Below, piece by piece: positions 1-12,600 of a stretch of 45,499 bases of DNA. The number at the start of each line of letters is the position of its first letter. The first letter of the stretch is position 1. Below the pieces are notes generated by a model. It saw only the letters and a list, made by a program, of their open reading frames with translations. It did no database searches and was not told the DNA's origin. Source of the stretch: Gyrodactylus bullatarudis (taxonomy: Eukaryota > Platyhelminthes > Monogenea > Gyrodactylidea > Gyrodactylidae); contig SSNU01000296.1 of the NCBI GenBank assembly GCA_012064415.1, forward strand, positions 1-45,499, in the 5' to 3' direction. The translations under genes and the position numbers were made by a program.

Positions 1-1302
1 TTGAATATATTACAAAACACCAGATATCAGAATTTTATTATATATTGTACAAAAATTACCTTTCATTTCGATTTTTTCTATTATTATTCCTTTTTCAATA
101 AAGAATCATTTTCTAACAAAAAAAAAATATCAACCAACTTTAGTCGCTCATAACACTACTATTTTACCAACATCCAACTGTTCTACACCCTCTTGCAAAT
201 CTTATTCTCACAACATTTTTATTTATACTCTCCAAGGTAGAGTCTAAGTCAAGACTATCATTTCTCAACTGGGTTATTGACGATATTTTAAAAAGTATCA
301 TTGGCCAGTTTTGTTAGAGTAGTGATTATTTTAACAAACACATCATTTCCTTTATTATAATTGTTGATGAGAAAAATGGAGTTCAAGATAAAACAAGTAA
401 ATTTTTAGTGTCAAAAATTGGCGAGTTCCAAAAAGTTCATTAAAATGACGATAAAACTGATTTGAACCAGGCTCGCCCATTTAAAAGCCTATCTAGGAAA
501 ACTGAACACTGCTTGAATTAAGAAGAGATACACTACACTGACTCAAAGCTGGCCAAAATGATCAAGAAAATCTCAAAGATGAACAAAAAAGACACTTCCT
601 ACCCTCCTGAGGCAAGCAACTACCTTGGAGAGTAAGGATAAAAATGTGTAAATTTTTTGTGAATAAGATTTCCGAAAGGGTGAGGAACAGTTGAATGTTG
701 GTAAAATAGTAGAGTAATGAATAACTACATCCAGATGGTCACTAGGCTTGTTATTTGTTTGTTTTGGAGGTGTAAAAAGACCCCCTTCTCCCTCACCTAA
801 GTTGAGGAAAGCTATTTTTCGATTAAAATCAATTTCATTGAAATAAAATACGTTAGAATATCCCTTGATCCGAATCTATGTACGATCAACCAAACACAGA
901 TTTCTTCAGCGAAAAAAAGCTCTTTTGAATGAATGTTGATTAAAGATTTTTCAACCTACTTTAAAAACCTAGTAAAATCAAGTATCAAAATGCTTATCTG
1001 TGATAATATTCGAGTTTAAAGATCAGGCAGATTTTCAATGAATTTTTACTACTAGATTATTAAAATTATCTGTCTCAAGATGGAATAAAGGAATTTTGTA
1101 GATTTGCTTTCAGGATTTTAATGATTATGGTTAAATAAAATTAAAAACAAATTTGATTTTTAATTTTAAAAAAAGTTTATATTTATAAAAGAGGATAATA
1201 TTTACAAATAAATGAAGAGAAAATTGCTCAAGAAATGTCACTATCTGAATCGGATTTTTCATCATTTGATTCATCCTTTTCCTGTGGATTAAAATTAAAG
1301 AG
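1..1302. other. Intergenic DNA, no gene recognised
   Basis: AT-rich sequence without a convincing open frame, RNA gene or transposon domain on either strand. Short open stretches are composed of low-complexity AT-rich codons and are not supported. Confidence 0.6.
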
Positions 1303-1362
1303 ATGATTAAACATTCTATTATCAACTTTGCCATCTTGTCTATTGAAAATCTTATTAAATCA

Positions 1363-1614
1363 GAAGATCTACATCTCCTGCTTTTCAAACAAGTTATTCT
1401 TCCTAGTTTCGATCATGCATCGGGCCTCATAACAAATCTCACTTCAAAAGTTAGCAATGAACAGGAAAAAATTCAAAGACGGTTCCTCAGCTCTAACTTC
1501 GGCCCTCTATCCTTCCGAATACTTCTAGCTAAAGCTCAGCTCTTCAAACTCAAACCAGGCAGGAGTCACTATCTCCAGATTACACTAGAAATCGTATCAA
1601 ATTCACCTCCTTGA
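1363..1614 (+). pseudogene. LINE reverse transcriptase C-terminal remnant
   Basis: The open stretch reads ILPSFDHASGLITNLTSKV followed by a QEKIQRRFL motif. This is the pattern found downstream of the catalytic core in Jockey/CR1-type LINE reverse transcriptases (leucine-rich segment, then ALEKxQRRFL). The LINE copy at 12404-13336 has the equivalent region ([20 protein letters not shown], then LERIQASFL), so the two probably belong to related families. No catalytic FADD box remains. The assignment rests on this short similarity only. Confidence 0.5.
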
Positions 1615-1949
1615 TTACTAATACCAAGTGCCTACAAAACCACCAAATCAATATTTACGGTCTCATTGGACTCTAGATCAGAAATATTTGCGCCTTTCTA
1701 TAGATTTTCGTCCCAAATTAATCAGATTTAAACTCAAATTTCTTGGAAAAAACTATCTTTTGATTGTGATTTATTATTTTATGTATTACAATATTTCTCT
1801 ATCAAAACTATAAAATTTAATAAAAGTTTTCTACCGAAAAACTTGTACACCTATTTTTGTATTAATTGTTGAAAAAATAAAACTCTGATATAATCTTGAA
1901 AAGTATTTCCCTTTAGAACAAAAAAAGAAAATAACATAATGAAACTCAC

Positions 1950-3310
1950 AAAGATATTTCCTTCGTCATCTTTTTTCTCCTCAGAATGACTAGAGGCACT
2001 GCCTCGACTTTCTTGATCTTCGTCCTCATCGTCTTCATTCGAATCTTGATTTCCGTTCTCATCTTGGTTACCACCACCTACTCCTTCTTCTTCCTCCTCC
2101 TCGTCTTCTTCTTCTTCCTCTTCAATTTCATAGTCTAGCATGTAAAGTCGTGTCTTTTGAGCTTGAATGTCTTCTTCCGTGAATTCCCTATGTGTAACAA
2201 CTAGGAGAGTTTTATTGGTAGATGAATTAGCATTTTGCTTATTAGGCCAGAAAGAGTTGGAATCGAGATTTTGATTGATCTTCCTTCGCTTGCTTAAACG
2301 AACACGAGTTTCCAATTCATTGTAATAGACCCCATCAGGACGAAAGACAAAAAAGTAATTCTCCTCGTAATTTGACATTGTCTTATTTTTGACATTCCAG
2401 TTATATTCTCGTGCTAACTCATATTCGTATTCTTCGCCATCAGCAAATAGGATTTCTCCATCGGAATCAACGTCACGTCGTTTCTTGGTCTCCTGAGTAG
2501 GCAAAAAGTATGCTACAAACTGATCACCCGTCTCGTCGACCATGCCTCTAATCATTGCTTGAGTTACTTCTTCACTTTGTTCATCTTTTGGTAAATTCTT
2601 TCTAGCTGGATTATCATCAAAAATGACTTGAGCACAAGGATATTTCCACAAACGGAAATCAGGCAGTAAAGGTATAACCTCGACAGCTTCAACACCAGGT
2701 TTACTATAATGTTTGAGAATTGGTTTCTGAGACGCCTCAAAGGTTGCCTCGATAGCTTTGATTTGACTCTCACGATCTCGATAAACATTTTCATCGACAA
2801 AACCTCTTTTGACGTTATATCCGAGTTTTGATTCAACTTTGTCACTTTTATTGGTAGAGTTGAAAAATTCTGTTGAAATATACTCTGTTTTGCGTAACCA
2901 TGATACTGATTGTTGATGCTTTGATCTTCTGTTGGCTATTGCTGATGGCACGTCATCTTCAAGGAGTAACGCATCCGTAGGATGTAGAGGTTCTCCTTCA
3001 GTGTTTGGCAAAAATAAATCTTGATTTATAAGATCGACATCAACACCGACATCAGATTCCACAAGTAATTCGAGTTTATGATTTCTTTCAAGAGAAGTAG
3101 GCGCATATTCTACGAATCGAGTAGAATCTACTGGCTGATTTCTGAACTTGGGATCAAAAGGAATATCTGGAAGATTATTTTCATACTTTACACGACATAA
3201 AAATGTCTCAGGTCTAAGATAATAAAATTATTTTGGATTTACCGAATTATTTTAGTTGTAGTAGAGTCTTCAGAGCTCTTAGAGTACTTGAGCTGCGGCG
3301 TACTTGGCAT
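1950..3310 (-). CDS. PAF1: RNA polymerase II-associated factor 1 homolog (PAF1 complex subunit), two exons visible
   Basis: PAF1 is a core subunit of the nuclear PAF complex, which travels with RNA polymerase II and supports elongation and histone modification. Exon 1 runs 3310 down to 3243 (ATG at 3310-3308). A 29 bp GT-AG intron occupies 3242-3214, and exon 2 runs from 3213. Family landmarks are PETFLCRVKYENNLPDIPFD near the N-terminus, WLRKTEYIST, EVIPLLPDFRLWKYPCAQVI, and MIRGMVDETGDQFVAYFLP. The C-terminal part is very rich in Glu, Asp and Ser, as in known PAF1 proteins. A GTGAGT donor follows at 1949-1944, so the last codons are probably in a further exon to the left. If unspliced, the frame stays open to 1851 with a non-acidic tail unlike PAF1. 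The short last exon could not be located. Confidence 0.95.
3214..3242 (-). other. Ultra-short intron of PAF1 (29 bp)
   Basis: On the minus strand it begins GTAAAT and ends CTTAG. Removing it joins codons for KII-R-PETF in the correct frame, and retaining it breaks the PAF1 reading frame. It has the same length and donor hexamer as intron 1 of the neighbouring dynein gene. Confidence 0.9.
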
Positions 3311-3406
3311 TATTGAAAAAATTTGAATTTCAAATAAATTAGAACAAGAACATATTTGAATTTTCCTTCTTCATTTCACCCCGACAACACAATGTTACAT
3401 TTATAA
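3311..3406. promoter_or_regulatory. Divergent PAF1 / dynein intergenic promoter region
   Basis: Only 96 bp separate the PAF1 start codon (minus) from the dynein start codon (plus), so both 5' UTRs and core promoters must lie here or overlap. It contains a TTTGAATTTCAAA inverted repeat. I see no clear TATA box and no RFX-type X-box, which would be expected near many ciliary genes. Confidence 0.6.
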
Positions 3407-3658
3407 ATGTCAAAAAGGAATTTTACCCTACTAAGCAATGAAGAGTTTTTCTTGCCAACTTTTGATAATGAAAAGACTAGAGAAACATTTGTAGATGGTA
3501 TTGATAAATATGAAGACTTTTCAATGCCTAATAAAAATTTTAGGAGGCCTCAAAGCATGATTTTGAACAAGACTTATGAAGAGAAGAAAAGGTTTAGAAA
3601 GAAGTTGATAAGTTTAGCCCATAGTTATCAGATATCCGAAGAGAATGTTGATGAAAGA
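3407..3658 (+). CDS. DNAH7: Dynein heavy chain exon 1 (residues 1-84)
   Basis: N-terminal tail. The start is [10 protein letters not shown], preceded immediately by an in-frame stop. The exon ends ...NVDER at a GTAAAT donor. A short N-terminus of this kind is typical of the DNAH3/7/12 group, whereas two-headed outer-arm chains are several hundred residues longer. Confidence 0.9.
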
Positions 3659-6600
3659 GTAAATTTTATCCTTGATCATCTAACTAGAATTATATGTATT
3701 ACATAAACAACGGAATAGATCTCAACAACATAAGCTCGATTCAAAAGAGCTGGATTGATAAGATATTCCAATTGTCTAATGTCAATATTGATTTTAAGAA
3801 AAACCAAGTTCTTCATGAAAATCTAATTAGTGAAATAAATAAAGAATATATTGAAAACGTACAAAAGTCAATAATTGATTTTGCTATCAAAGGCATTGAT
3901 AATGAACTCTTGTTCCCATATCAAATCTATGCATCTGAAAATCATAGAGCTGAAATTAGCGCCAAGAATAAGCCATGGCACGATTCATTCGTTACAGCTA
4001 GAAATTTAATTAACAAGAATCTTTTCTTATTGAATCCATGCAGTCACAAAATTCTCGACGTTTGGTATCTAACAAAGGAAGCTCTAGACAGACTTAGACT
4101 TGATGAAATCATAGAAACAAAAAATCCATTTGATCTAAATTTGTATGAGAATACATTAACAAAAAATATTAAATCAATTGATGAGAAACTTATGAAACAG
4201 TAATTTTTTACATTAATTTTCACACAGATGGCAAAGTGACATTTACAAAATTCTAACGAGATCTGCATCCACAATAAATCCAAAAAAAATTATCCCTTTT
4301 CTTTCGAGTGTTTCTACACTCGTTACAAATCAACTTCATGAATTTATCTCCAATCATTTACTGTACTATGTTCAGCTGTTGAAATCTTTTCAGGTTAGAT
4401 TAGCCTTTAAATATAATTTTCAGGAATCATCACGCCCAAAACTCCCAAAGATTATTCTCTACTTGGTTTTGAGAGATCAAGAAGTACAATTTCAACCCAA
4501 GAGTGATGAGGTTGAGCAAGTTTTTCAACAATATATTGATGAACTTTTCGAAGTTGTTCAAAATATTCCAAAAATTGATACCAGAGCTATTCTCACAGAT
4601 ATAGTGAGTTAAAAAAATTCTTACAATTTTTGGTTACTTGAAAGTAGAGAAGTTAAAATTTTAAATTCTCTCCGTTGGGTTGAATTATTTTTTGGTTGTT
4701 ATTTCATTATACTCCTATAGAATGTTCAATTGCTTAAGAAATAAATACATCTTAAATCCTATTCATATCATTAAATAGGATACATCATATTCTCCTCAGT
4801 TGATTTCTCCAAGAATTTACTTTGATAATTTGGATGAATTCAAAATGACAATATCCCGTATTGTTGCAGAAGAGTTTGAGCGTTGTGAACGTCAAGTAAA
4901 AGAATTCAAACTTATCAACACTCATATGATGAAGGAGGAATCAGATCGTATCACTTTTCACCTACATAACAACTTTTGTCTTAATAGCAATGATAACATT
5001 GGTATAAACAGTGTACACAAAAGTATTGCAACATTTACTTCTAACCAAAATGAATCCTGCTCTTCGTCAAGAAAGGTTAACATTAGTGCCACATTTGAAG
5101 AGTTGATTGAAATACTAGGGGAATACCGGGAGATTTATAATCAAATACAATATTCCTGTCCAAGGATAATTACTTTATCAATGTTTGAAATCCATTGTGA
5201 TAACCTTATTCATGTAATGAGTAAAAAGGCCAATGATATTTGCAATCAGATTATTGAGGAAATAATTGAAGATCATCGAAGTCAAAGTAAAGAGTTAGTC
5301 CACATGCATATTTCAAATCAAATGCACTTTGTCTAGAAAAAAAATATTTGACGAAATTTAGCCTTAATTTTCAGGAGAAATCAGCTACTGAAAATTAGGA
5401 AGGTTTTATTTTAAAAATTAATGTTTCGAAAAGTTGCACAGAAATATAGAAGGATTATTCCAATAGAAGTTTAAGCAATTGAAAAAATATTCTGAATTTT
5501 CTTTAGTTTGACAAGTGAATACGAAAAAATTGCAAGAAAAGCTTTAACAATTCCGATTTCGACAAATGAAATGATTGAAATCCTTGATCTGGTCCATCAT
5601 ACTAAAACGTATACACTCCCAGAGATGAAATTAAAACTGGAAGATTTCAAAAAGCGTCTTCATTTCATCATAGAAAATGTTCAGTTGACATCAAATGATT
5701 TTCAACTGAATTGCCAGGTAATTAAAAAGATTCAATACTCATCAGAGTGATTAAATTAATTTAATTCAGGTTCTCGAATGGCATCAGAGAATGGGTAAGG
5801 TTTTTGCTGAACACGAGATAATAATGAAGGAAAAACGTGTTGAACTTATTGAGGAACTAGAAATACGTCGTGAACGCTTCATAGAGGAGCTTCTCTCCTA
5901 CGAAAAGAATGTCGAAGCTTTAAAAATCAATTCAGACTCTTATGATATGCAAAAGTACTACAAGCATACTCAATGGATTGATATGCGTCTCAATGAGGCG
6001 ATTAACAAAATTGAGGAAATCAATAAAGAAGAAGAATTTTTCGGATTAGAACTAACCAAGTATCCCTTGAGAAATGAGATACAAGTTAATTTAACACCAT
6101 TCCACCGATTGTACGAGACAGCTTGTGAATTTAATTCACGCCTTGAAGAATGGTCAGAGAATCCAATTAGCAAAGTGAGTGAATGAATAATTTTCCCTAT
6201 GATATATTATATAATAAAGATAACCAGAAGCTTTGGAAGAGCTAATTTCAGCAATCATTAACTAATACTATTTGTTGATAATATAAATCAAATTCGAGAA
6301 TCGTAAATATTCTCTTCCATTGATAATACAAGCTGTATACTAGTTGTAGAGAGCTCATCAAATTTAATCAATTTGTATGCTCATTTCAAATCTGTGTTCA
6401 GAATTATTCTATCTCACAAGGTTTAGGTATAATTTGGGAAAATTTAAAAGAGCAAAATTTGTGAAATAAAGCATTACAAAAGTTGAATTTTAAAGAGAAA
6501 AAGCAAGCCTTATTTTAAAAACGGTATCATGCTCGAAAAGTATTAAAAATGACGAGTTAAAAAATTTTCTGGCAAAATCAGCAACAATTTTTGGATATGT

Positions 6601-9600
6601 TCCAACGAGAGACGTTTAGGTTTCCGGAGCAAATCTGATGCTAAATTTAACATTCTTTTCACTGATTTTTAGTCTAAATGTACGAGATTCATGGTTTTGA
6701 ATTTATTAAACTCTGATTCGTCCACTAATTGAAAAAACTAAGACTAAAAACTAACTAACTTAATACAATTTCAATGAATGATTTTTCCCTCCAAAAATTT
6801 TGTTTAAATACTTTTAGAATACTAGGTAGTCTCATGAATAGTTTGGAGAAAATAATTTCAACTTTTCCTAATACAGTCACTTGAAAAAAAAATTTTCTAC
6901 AAACATTGGCATTAAAGTATGAACAAAAACTTTCTTTTGTTTAGAGTGCAAACATAATTTGCGCATAACATTAAATAAAATTTAAAATTATTAAAAGTTT
7001 TAGTCAGATTTTTCTTGTCAATATTGGGATAATCATATAGAATTATGGCACCTAAGAAAAAAGTTACCCAACAAGAAAAGGATAGAAAAGCTAGAGAGGC
7101 TGCCGAGAAAAAGGCTCGAGAGGCGGCTGAAAAAAAGGCTCGAGAGGCGGCTGAAAGAGACGAAAGAGCACGTAAAAGAGAAGAAGCTCGCAAAAAAGCT
7201 GAAGCTGAAGCACAAGCAAAGGCTGATGAAAAAGCAAAAGCTAAAGCTAAAGCGGATGCAGATAAAAAACCCAAGGGTAATGGTGGATCTACACCTCAAA
7301 CTAATAAAAATGAAAATACAGCAACACCAACTTCAGCAGACACAAATATTTCTCAAAATAATGATCAAAACGATCGAAATGTCGGAGCCGATGATGATGA
7401 TTCCAAAGATATCAAGAATGAATTTTTCACACCAATCAGTCTTATCTTAGCAGCAACTGGTTTATTTGCTGGTCTCTTAACAAAGAAGAAAAAATGTCGA
7501 TTTTCTTTTCAAAGGTACAGCCAATTCCATGCGTGATGAAAATTAATTTTTATCGTTTCTCTAATTTTTTTACCAGTTTTTTAATTTCGATATTGTATTA
7601 AATTTTATTTATCGACAGAAAAAACTCTTTTTATTTCAATTTATTTTGATTAAAATGAAAAGTATACTGTATTTAGTTATTATTAAAATTTAGTTTTCTT
7701 CTACATATTATTAGTCATAGGGATCAAAGGAAATCTTATTAAATAGAACAAATTTAGCATGATTAATTTTTTCTTCCATTTATTCAGGGGAAATTTTGCG
7801 GTAGCCAATGAGAATCAATAAAAATATGAGTATCATACATGTTCTATTGAGTGCTGTTATTTTCTATTGTAGTCTATTCCAGTCTATGATTAAGGAAGAA
7901 CTTTTACGATCTCATTGAAGAACAGGGGGGGGGTTGCAGAGAGAAAGAGAAAATGTGTGGGCCATGTTTTTTGATGTATTGCCAAGGTCAAATTAGCATA
8001 CACCAAAAAAATTCTTCCTAAATTGGTCGACCAAAATAGGAACAGAGTGAAATCTTCCAGAATTGTGGAACTTCCTAAATTGCGCACAACATACATGTTG
8101 TGCCTAAAGTGTAACGAAAACCTAAAGTGTAATTAATTACACTTTGGACGACTAAAGTGTAACGAAAATATTTTACCTCTCTGCCCCTTTTCGGTATATG
8201 CCCGTTAGCATATACGGTCTATGCCAATTCAATATACCAGTGACTTGCCTAAAGTGTAATGAAAATATTTAACCCCTCTGACCTTTTTGGAAGGCCTGTT
8301 ATACAACGTAAAATATCACTCTCAGGTCTTGAATCATTTTTAATACAAAAGAATTTAACATGGAAATTGAACAAGGACTTAAACATAAAATTTAAAATTA
8401 TTATTGAAAATTAAATTGTGTTTTATCAAAACTGATTTTGCAGATTTAGGTCTGAGACCAAAAAATTAATAAAGCTACATTGAAATTTTTTAGAATACCT
8501 ACAGACAAGTAAAATAAAAACCAAGTTTTCATTTGAGATATGTCAAATATACAGACAAGAAAAGACAAAAGGTGCTGAACTGGCTAATAAAAACAATTAA
8601 GTTTTTCCGAAGAAAAGTTCGATTTATGTAATGTGGAAGATTAAATAAAAATGCTATTGCTTGGCAAAATAGAATTCAAAATATTTCAAACTCATTATCT
8701 CATTTTGTATTCAGCTATTAAAATTGTAGTTAATTTTCCACTTGATTCGATGTACGGTTACAGGCCTTCCAAAAAGGTCAGAGGGGTTAAATATTTTCAT
8801 TACACTTTAGGCAAGTCACTGGTATATTGAATTGGCATAGACCGTATATGCTAACGGGCATATACCGAAAAGGGGCAGAGAGGTAAAAATATTTTCGTTA
8901 CACTTTAGTCGTCCAAAGTGTAATTAATTACACTTTAGGTTTTCGTTACACTTTAGGCACAACATATACAAATCTTCGAATACCTCCATGCTTCACTTGA
9001 GGTACATAGAGCAAGCCTAATCAAACAAGCCTTAACCCTTGCCCTGGATATGACCGAAATGTCATAGGAAAATCAATACAAATGGGATCCGCAGAGACCT
9101 CATATCCAGGGCGAGAGTTAATAAATTTTTTCATAAAGCTGTTCTTTTATTTGGTATAATTTCGAAACCTTGAAGTTCGAAGTTTGGTAAATCATTTAAA
9201 ATTATAATGTCAATCACTAGAAAAGTATCCTCATTTTTCTGTTACCAACATGAACCTTACTGAGAACAATATCTGGTGCATGGGTTATTTTTCAACCCAT
9301 TTGTATTGAAACACCTTAATAAATAAATTTTAGGGAAAAATGATTAATTAATTCAAAAATAAGGCTTGAATAATTAAAAGATTTGTATATAATTAATGAA
9401 TGGTTATAATTATTATTAATCATAGAGTGAAATAGACTACAATAGAAAATAATAGCACTCAATAGAACATGTATGACACTCATATTTTTATTGATTCTCA
9501 TTGGCTTCCCCTAAATCGAATTTTTTGCTGTAGTTGAAGTAAAGTGTTACCTTAAATGAAAAAATCTGGAAATATCATAGATTCCCAACTTTATATCAAC

Positions 9601-12600
9601 CAACTTTATATCAACCAACTTTATATTGTTTGAAGTTTATCATCTCAAGCATTGTCATTGGGGTTTGATATCAATAAATCTCATAAAAATATTTATTATA
9701 AAAACATAATTCTAATTCATTAGTGATATCCAGATTTCATCTTTCTCTTCTTTGCACCATGCAGTCCAGCTATCAAACCAAGAGCTGCTATGAACAAACC
9801 TTTTGCTGTGAAGAACTCCTTCTTTTCATCATCGTCATGATCCATAGTTTTCAATCAAGATAAAATATTGTTCTCCTTTATTCAAAGATAGACATACGTA
9901 TTTTGTCATGCACTTATCAATATTTGATGTGTATTTAAAGTTTATATTTTATTTTTTAACCAAAACAAAAATCTTTGGGCTATTAATAATCAAATCTTTG
10001 TTTTTTTCCTCAAAACTTCCAAAGAATGTCTTGATCTAATAATTCAGTGGCTAAGGTTGTATTCTTCAAAATACTCACACATTAAAAGGAAATTAGGTTT
10101 GAAGAACTGAATTTTATTCTCTAAATTCCGGAACTTTATTCAATACCGGGTTAAAGTTCAGTTTAGGAACGCAGGTTTTTAAATATGATTTAATCCTGTA
10201 ATTACTAACAAGTAGCTTCTAGAATTCATTATTAAGAGTTTCGAATTGAATAACATTCACGCTTAGCTGCACCCCATATAGCTTCTATTCGGTTCGTGTG
10301 GAAACCTGATGCGTTGACGAAGATGTATTTGTGGCAAACAGTTTCATTTTTAATCCTTCTTGAGAAAGACGGGCATATGACTTGAACTCATCAAATACTA
10401 TGGTTGAGCCTGGCAATATTCTTTTCTTGATAATTTCTCCAATCAACAACGACTGAACTTATATATATGAAGGTCTCGCATGAGAGCCTCTTCTGAATCG
10501 GTCTTGAAGCATACAGCAATAATAATAGTAAGGATCTCCCAAATCTTGAGATGGGATTTGCTGAAGAAAGTTCCTGAAGTATATTAGGAAAGGAAAACTA
10601 ACCATCTCTAATCGAAACTTTGGCTCGACATGGTGAGCAATGCCATATCTTCTTATCAACTGACTTGGCTGATTTGATTGTTGTCATCATTCTTCCACAC
10701 AAATGTCTTTTTGAGGCTGGGATTAATCCCAAACGCTGACAAAGTTCAACAATGACGACTGGATCTTATCGAAAGATCAATCCAGTCGATAAATGTTTGT
10801 CGCAAGATTTATATCTGTTATATCCATGAATAAATTTTATAAAAATGTGCCGATAAAAACAAATTAAGTATCTAAAATAAGAGCTAATTTTAAATAAAGA
10901 TTCAATTTTAATATTGTTTAACTCTTAATAATGGATTCTCAAAGCTACTTGTTAGTAACTACAGGATTAAATCATATTTAAAAATTGCGTTCCTAAACTG
11001 AACTTAAACCCAATATCGCTTTTTCTCACTCATTATGTACTGAGTTTGTCCTCGTCTCTTCTCGGTCCTATTTGGGTTAGACGACTTACCTTAAAATTAA
11101 ATTATTTTTCACATCTGCTGATTGACATGAATAATCTCTTAGGAATCTATCCTGTTCTTATAATTACTTGGCCCCAGTTTTTGAATTGATTCACAGAAAA
11201 TTCTGAATAATTGATAATCCGTCTTACAGCATGTTTTTTAAAATTGACCTATAACTTTTCATCTAAATGAACTTTATTGTTTGGGTTTGAGTTTGACCCG
11301 ATTGCTCTGCTCAAATGATTGTTTATTTTTATTTTAAAATCATGTTTATGTATTTTATAAGGTGAATCCAGAAGATGTTGAGACAGATGTAACAAATTAC
11401 CATAAAATTCTATTCAAACTTGAGAAGCAGTTCGAAAATGCCCCCTTGACGAAGAAAATGTGCACTAAAGTTCGTGAAAAAGTTGAAAACTTTCGTGAAA
11501 ATTTACCTCTTATTCAAACACTTTTCAATCCTGGGTTATGTGATAGACATTGGAAGAAAATTTCTGATATCATTGGTCGTGATATTCATCCGGATGAAAA
11601 TTTAAATTTGAATCGTTTCCTCAATATGAATTTGGAATCATTTCTACCAGCGTTGACAAATATTTCGGAAGCTGCCACACGTGAATACTCCATAGAAAAG
11701 ACAATAGATAAAATCATAGAAGAATGGAAGCATGTAAGTAAATTTTTTGATAAAGAATAGTATTACATTACAAATGAGTTTATTGTTTATTATCCTTTCA
11801 AGTTTTTAAATTTTTTAAATACTATTTTTAATTCAAAATTCAATTATGAATGAAGGTAATAGAGGAGAAGTATTTTATTGATGAGTTCCACCAATTTTCT
11901 TTAGATTTTACTCTAAAAAATAGTATAGAGCGATTATTAAAAGTGAGAAATTAATTAATATAACTAATACTTAATAAATTTGCGATTTTTGATATGTTGC
12001 TTGTTTCCATTTTCTCATTCGAAAAATATAAAAATTTGATTTCTAACATTGCTAGTAACCAAGATAAATTTTCGATTTTTTCCTACTCTTCTACTTGATA
12101 AAAAATAAATTCTCACCTGAGTAACTGTTTAAGTAAGCCTTTTCATTTACTCAGGCATTAGTTGAATCATTTTCTTCTTTTTTGTCTCTGGCTATTTACA
12201 CAATTCGTCTATAATTGGAATCGCTAAGATTCGAATATTCAAAATATGAAACAAGTCCTGGACAATATAATAATTAGTTGAAAGGCTAGAGTAGATGGAA
12301 AAACGTAAACAAAAAAATTAATTCAATTTGAATTCCAATAGATAAACTTATTGAAACAGAAAAAAACACTTTTGTGCGATTTTCAAAACAAAAATAGCGA
12401 TTTTTGCGATTCCTAACAAATTTCAATAACACTACCAGTAGTTTGAAACCCATTAATTCTGGTATTCCTCAAGGTTCCACTATCGGCCCCCTTCTTTTCA
12501 ATATTTGTTTCGCTGATATTCAGCTCCCAGAGAGTACTGAGGGTGCTCTCTTTAAATTTGCAGACGATATTAAATTCGTCTTCAGGGTGAGAAACTCCCT

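Larger units (their letters stand above)
7787..9510. mobile_element. Outer terminal-inverted-repeat element, split by the inner element at 8095-8965
   Basis: Roughly 100 bp arms near 7787-7892 and 9405-9510 are inverted copies. Each holds CCAATGAGAATCAATAAAAA and TTCTATTGAGTGCT. Identity is high with a few substitutions, and the left arm has about 10 extra bases near its outer end. No transposase is visible between the arms, so it looks non-autonomous. Exact ends and a target duplication could not be settled. Confidence 0.7.

Noticed and set aside
1628..1813. 61-codon open frame after the LINE remnant
   Set aside because: Low-complexity Tyr/Ile/Leu-rich end and no motif. It may be decayed LINE 3' sequence, but I cannot support it.
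3640..3720. Apparent frameshift between two overlapping dynein open frames
   Set aside because: A 29 bp GT-AG intron (3659-3687) explains it and restores a conserved motif, so there is no reason to call the gene broken.
6912..7299. Open frames on the minus strand opposite small gene A, rich in Ala/Ser/Phe
   Set aside because: They are mirror images of the Lys/Ala/Glu repeat codons on the plus strand and show no motif.
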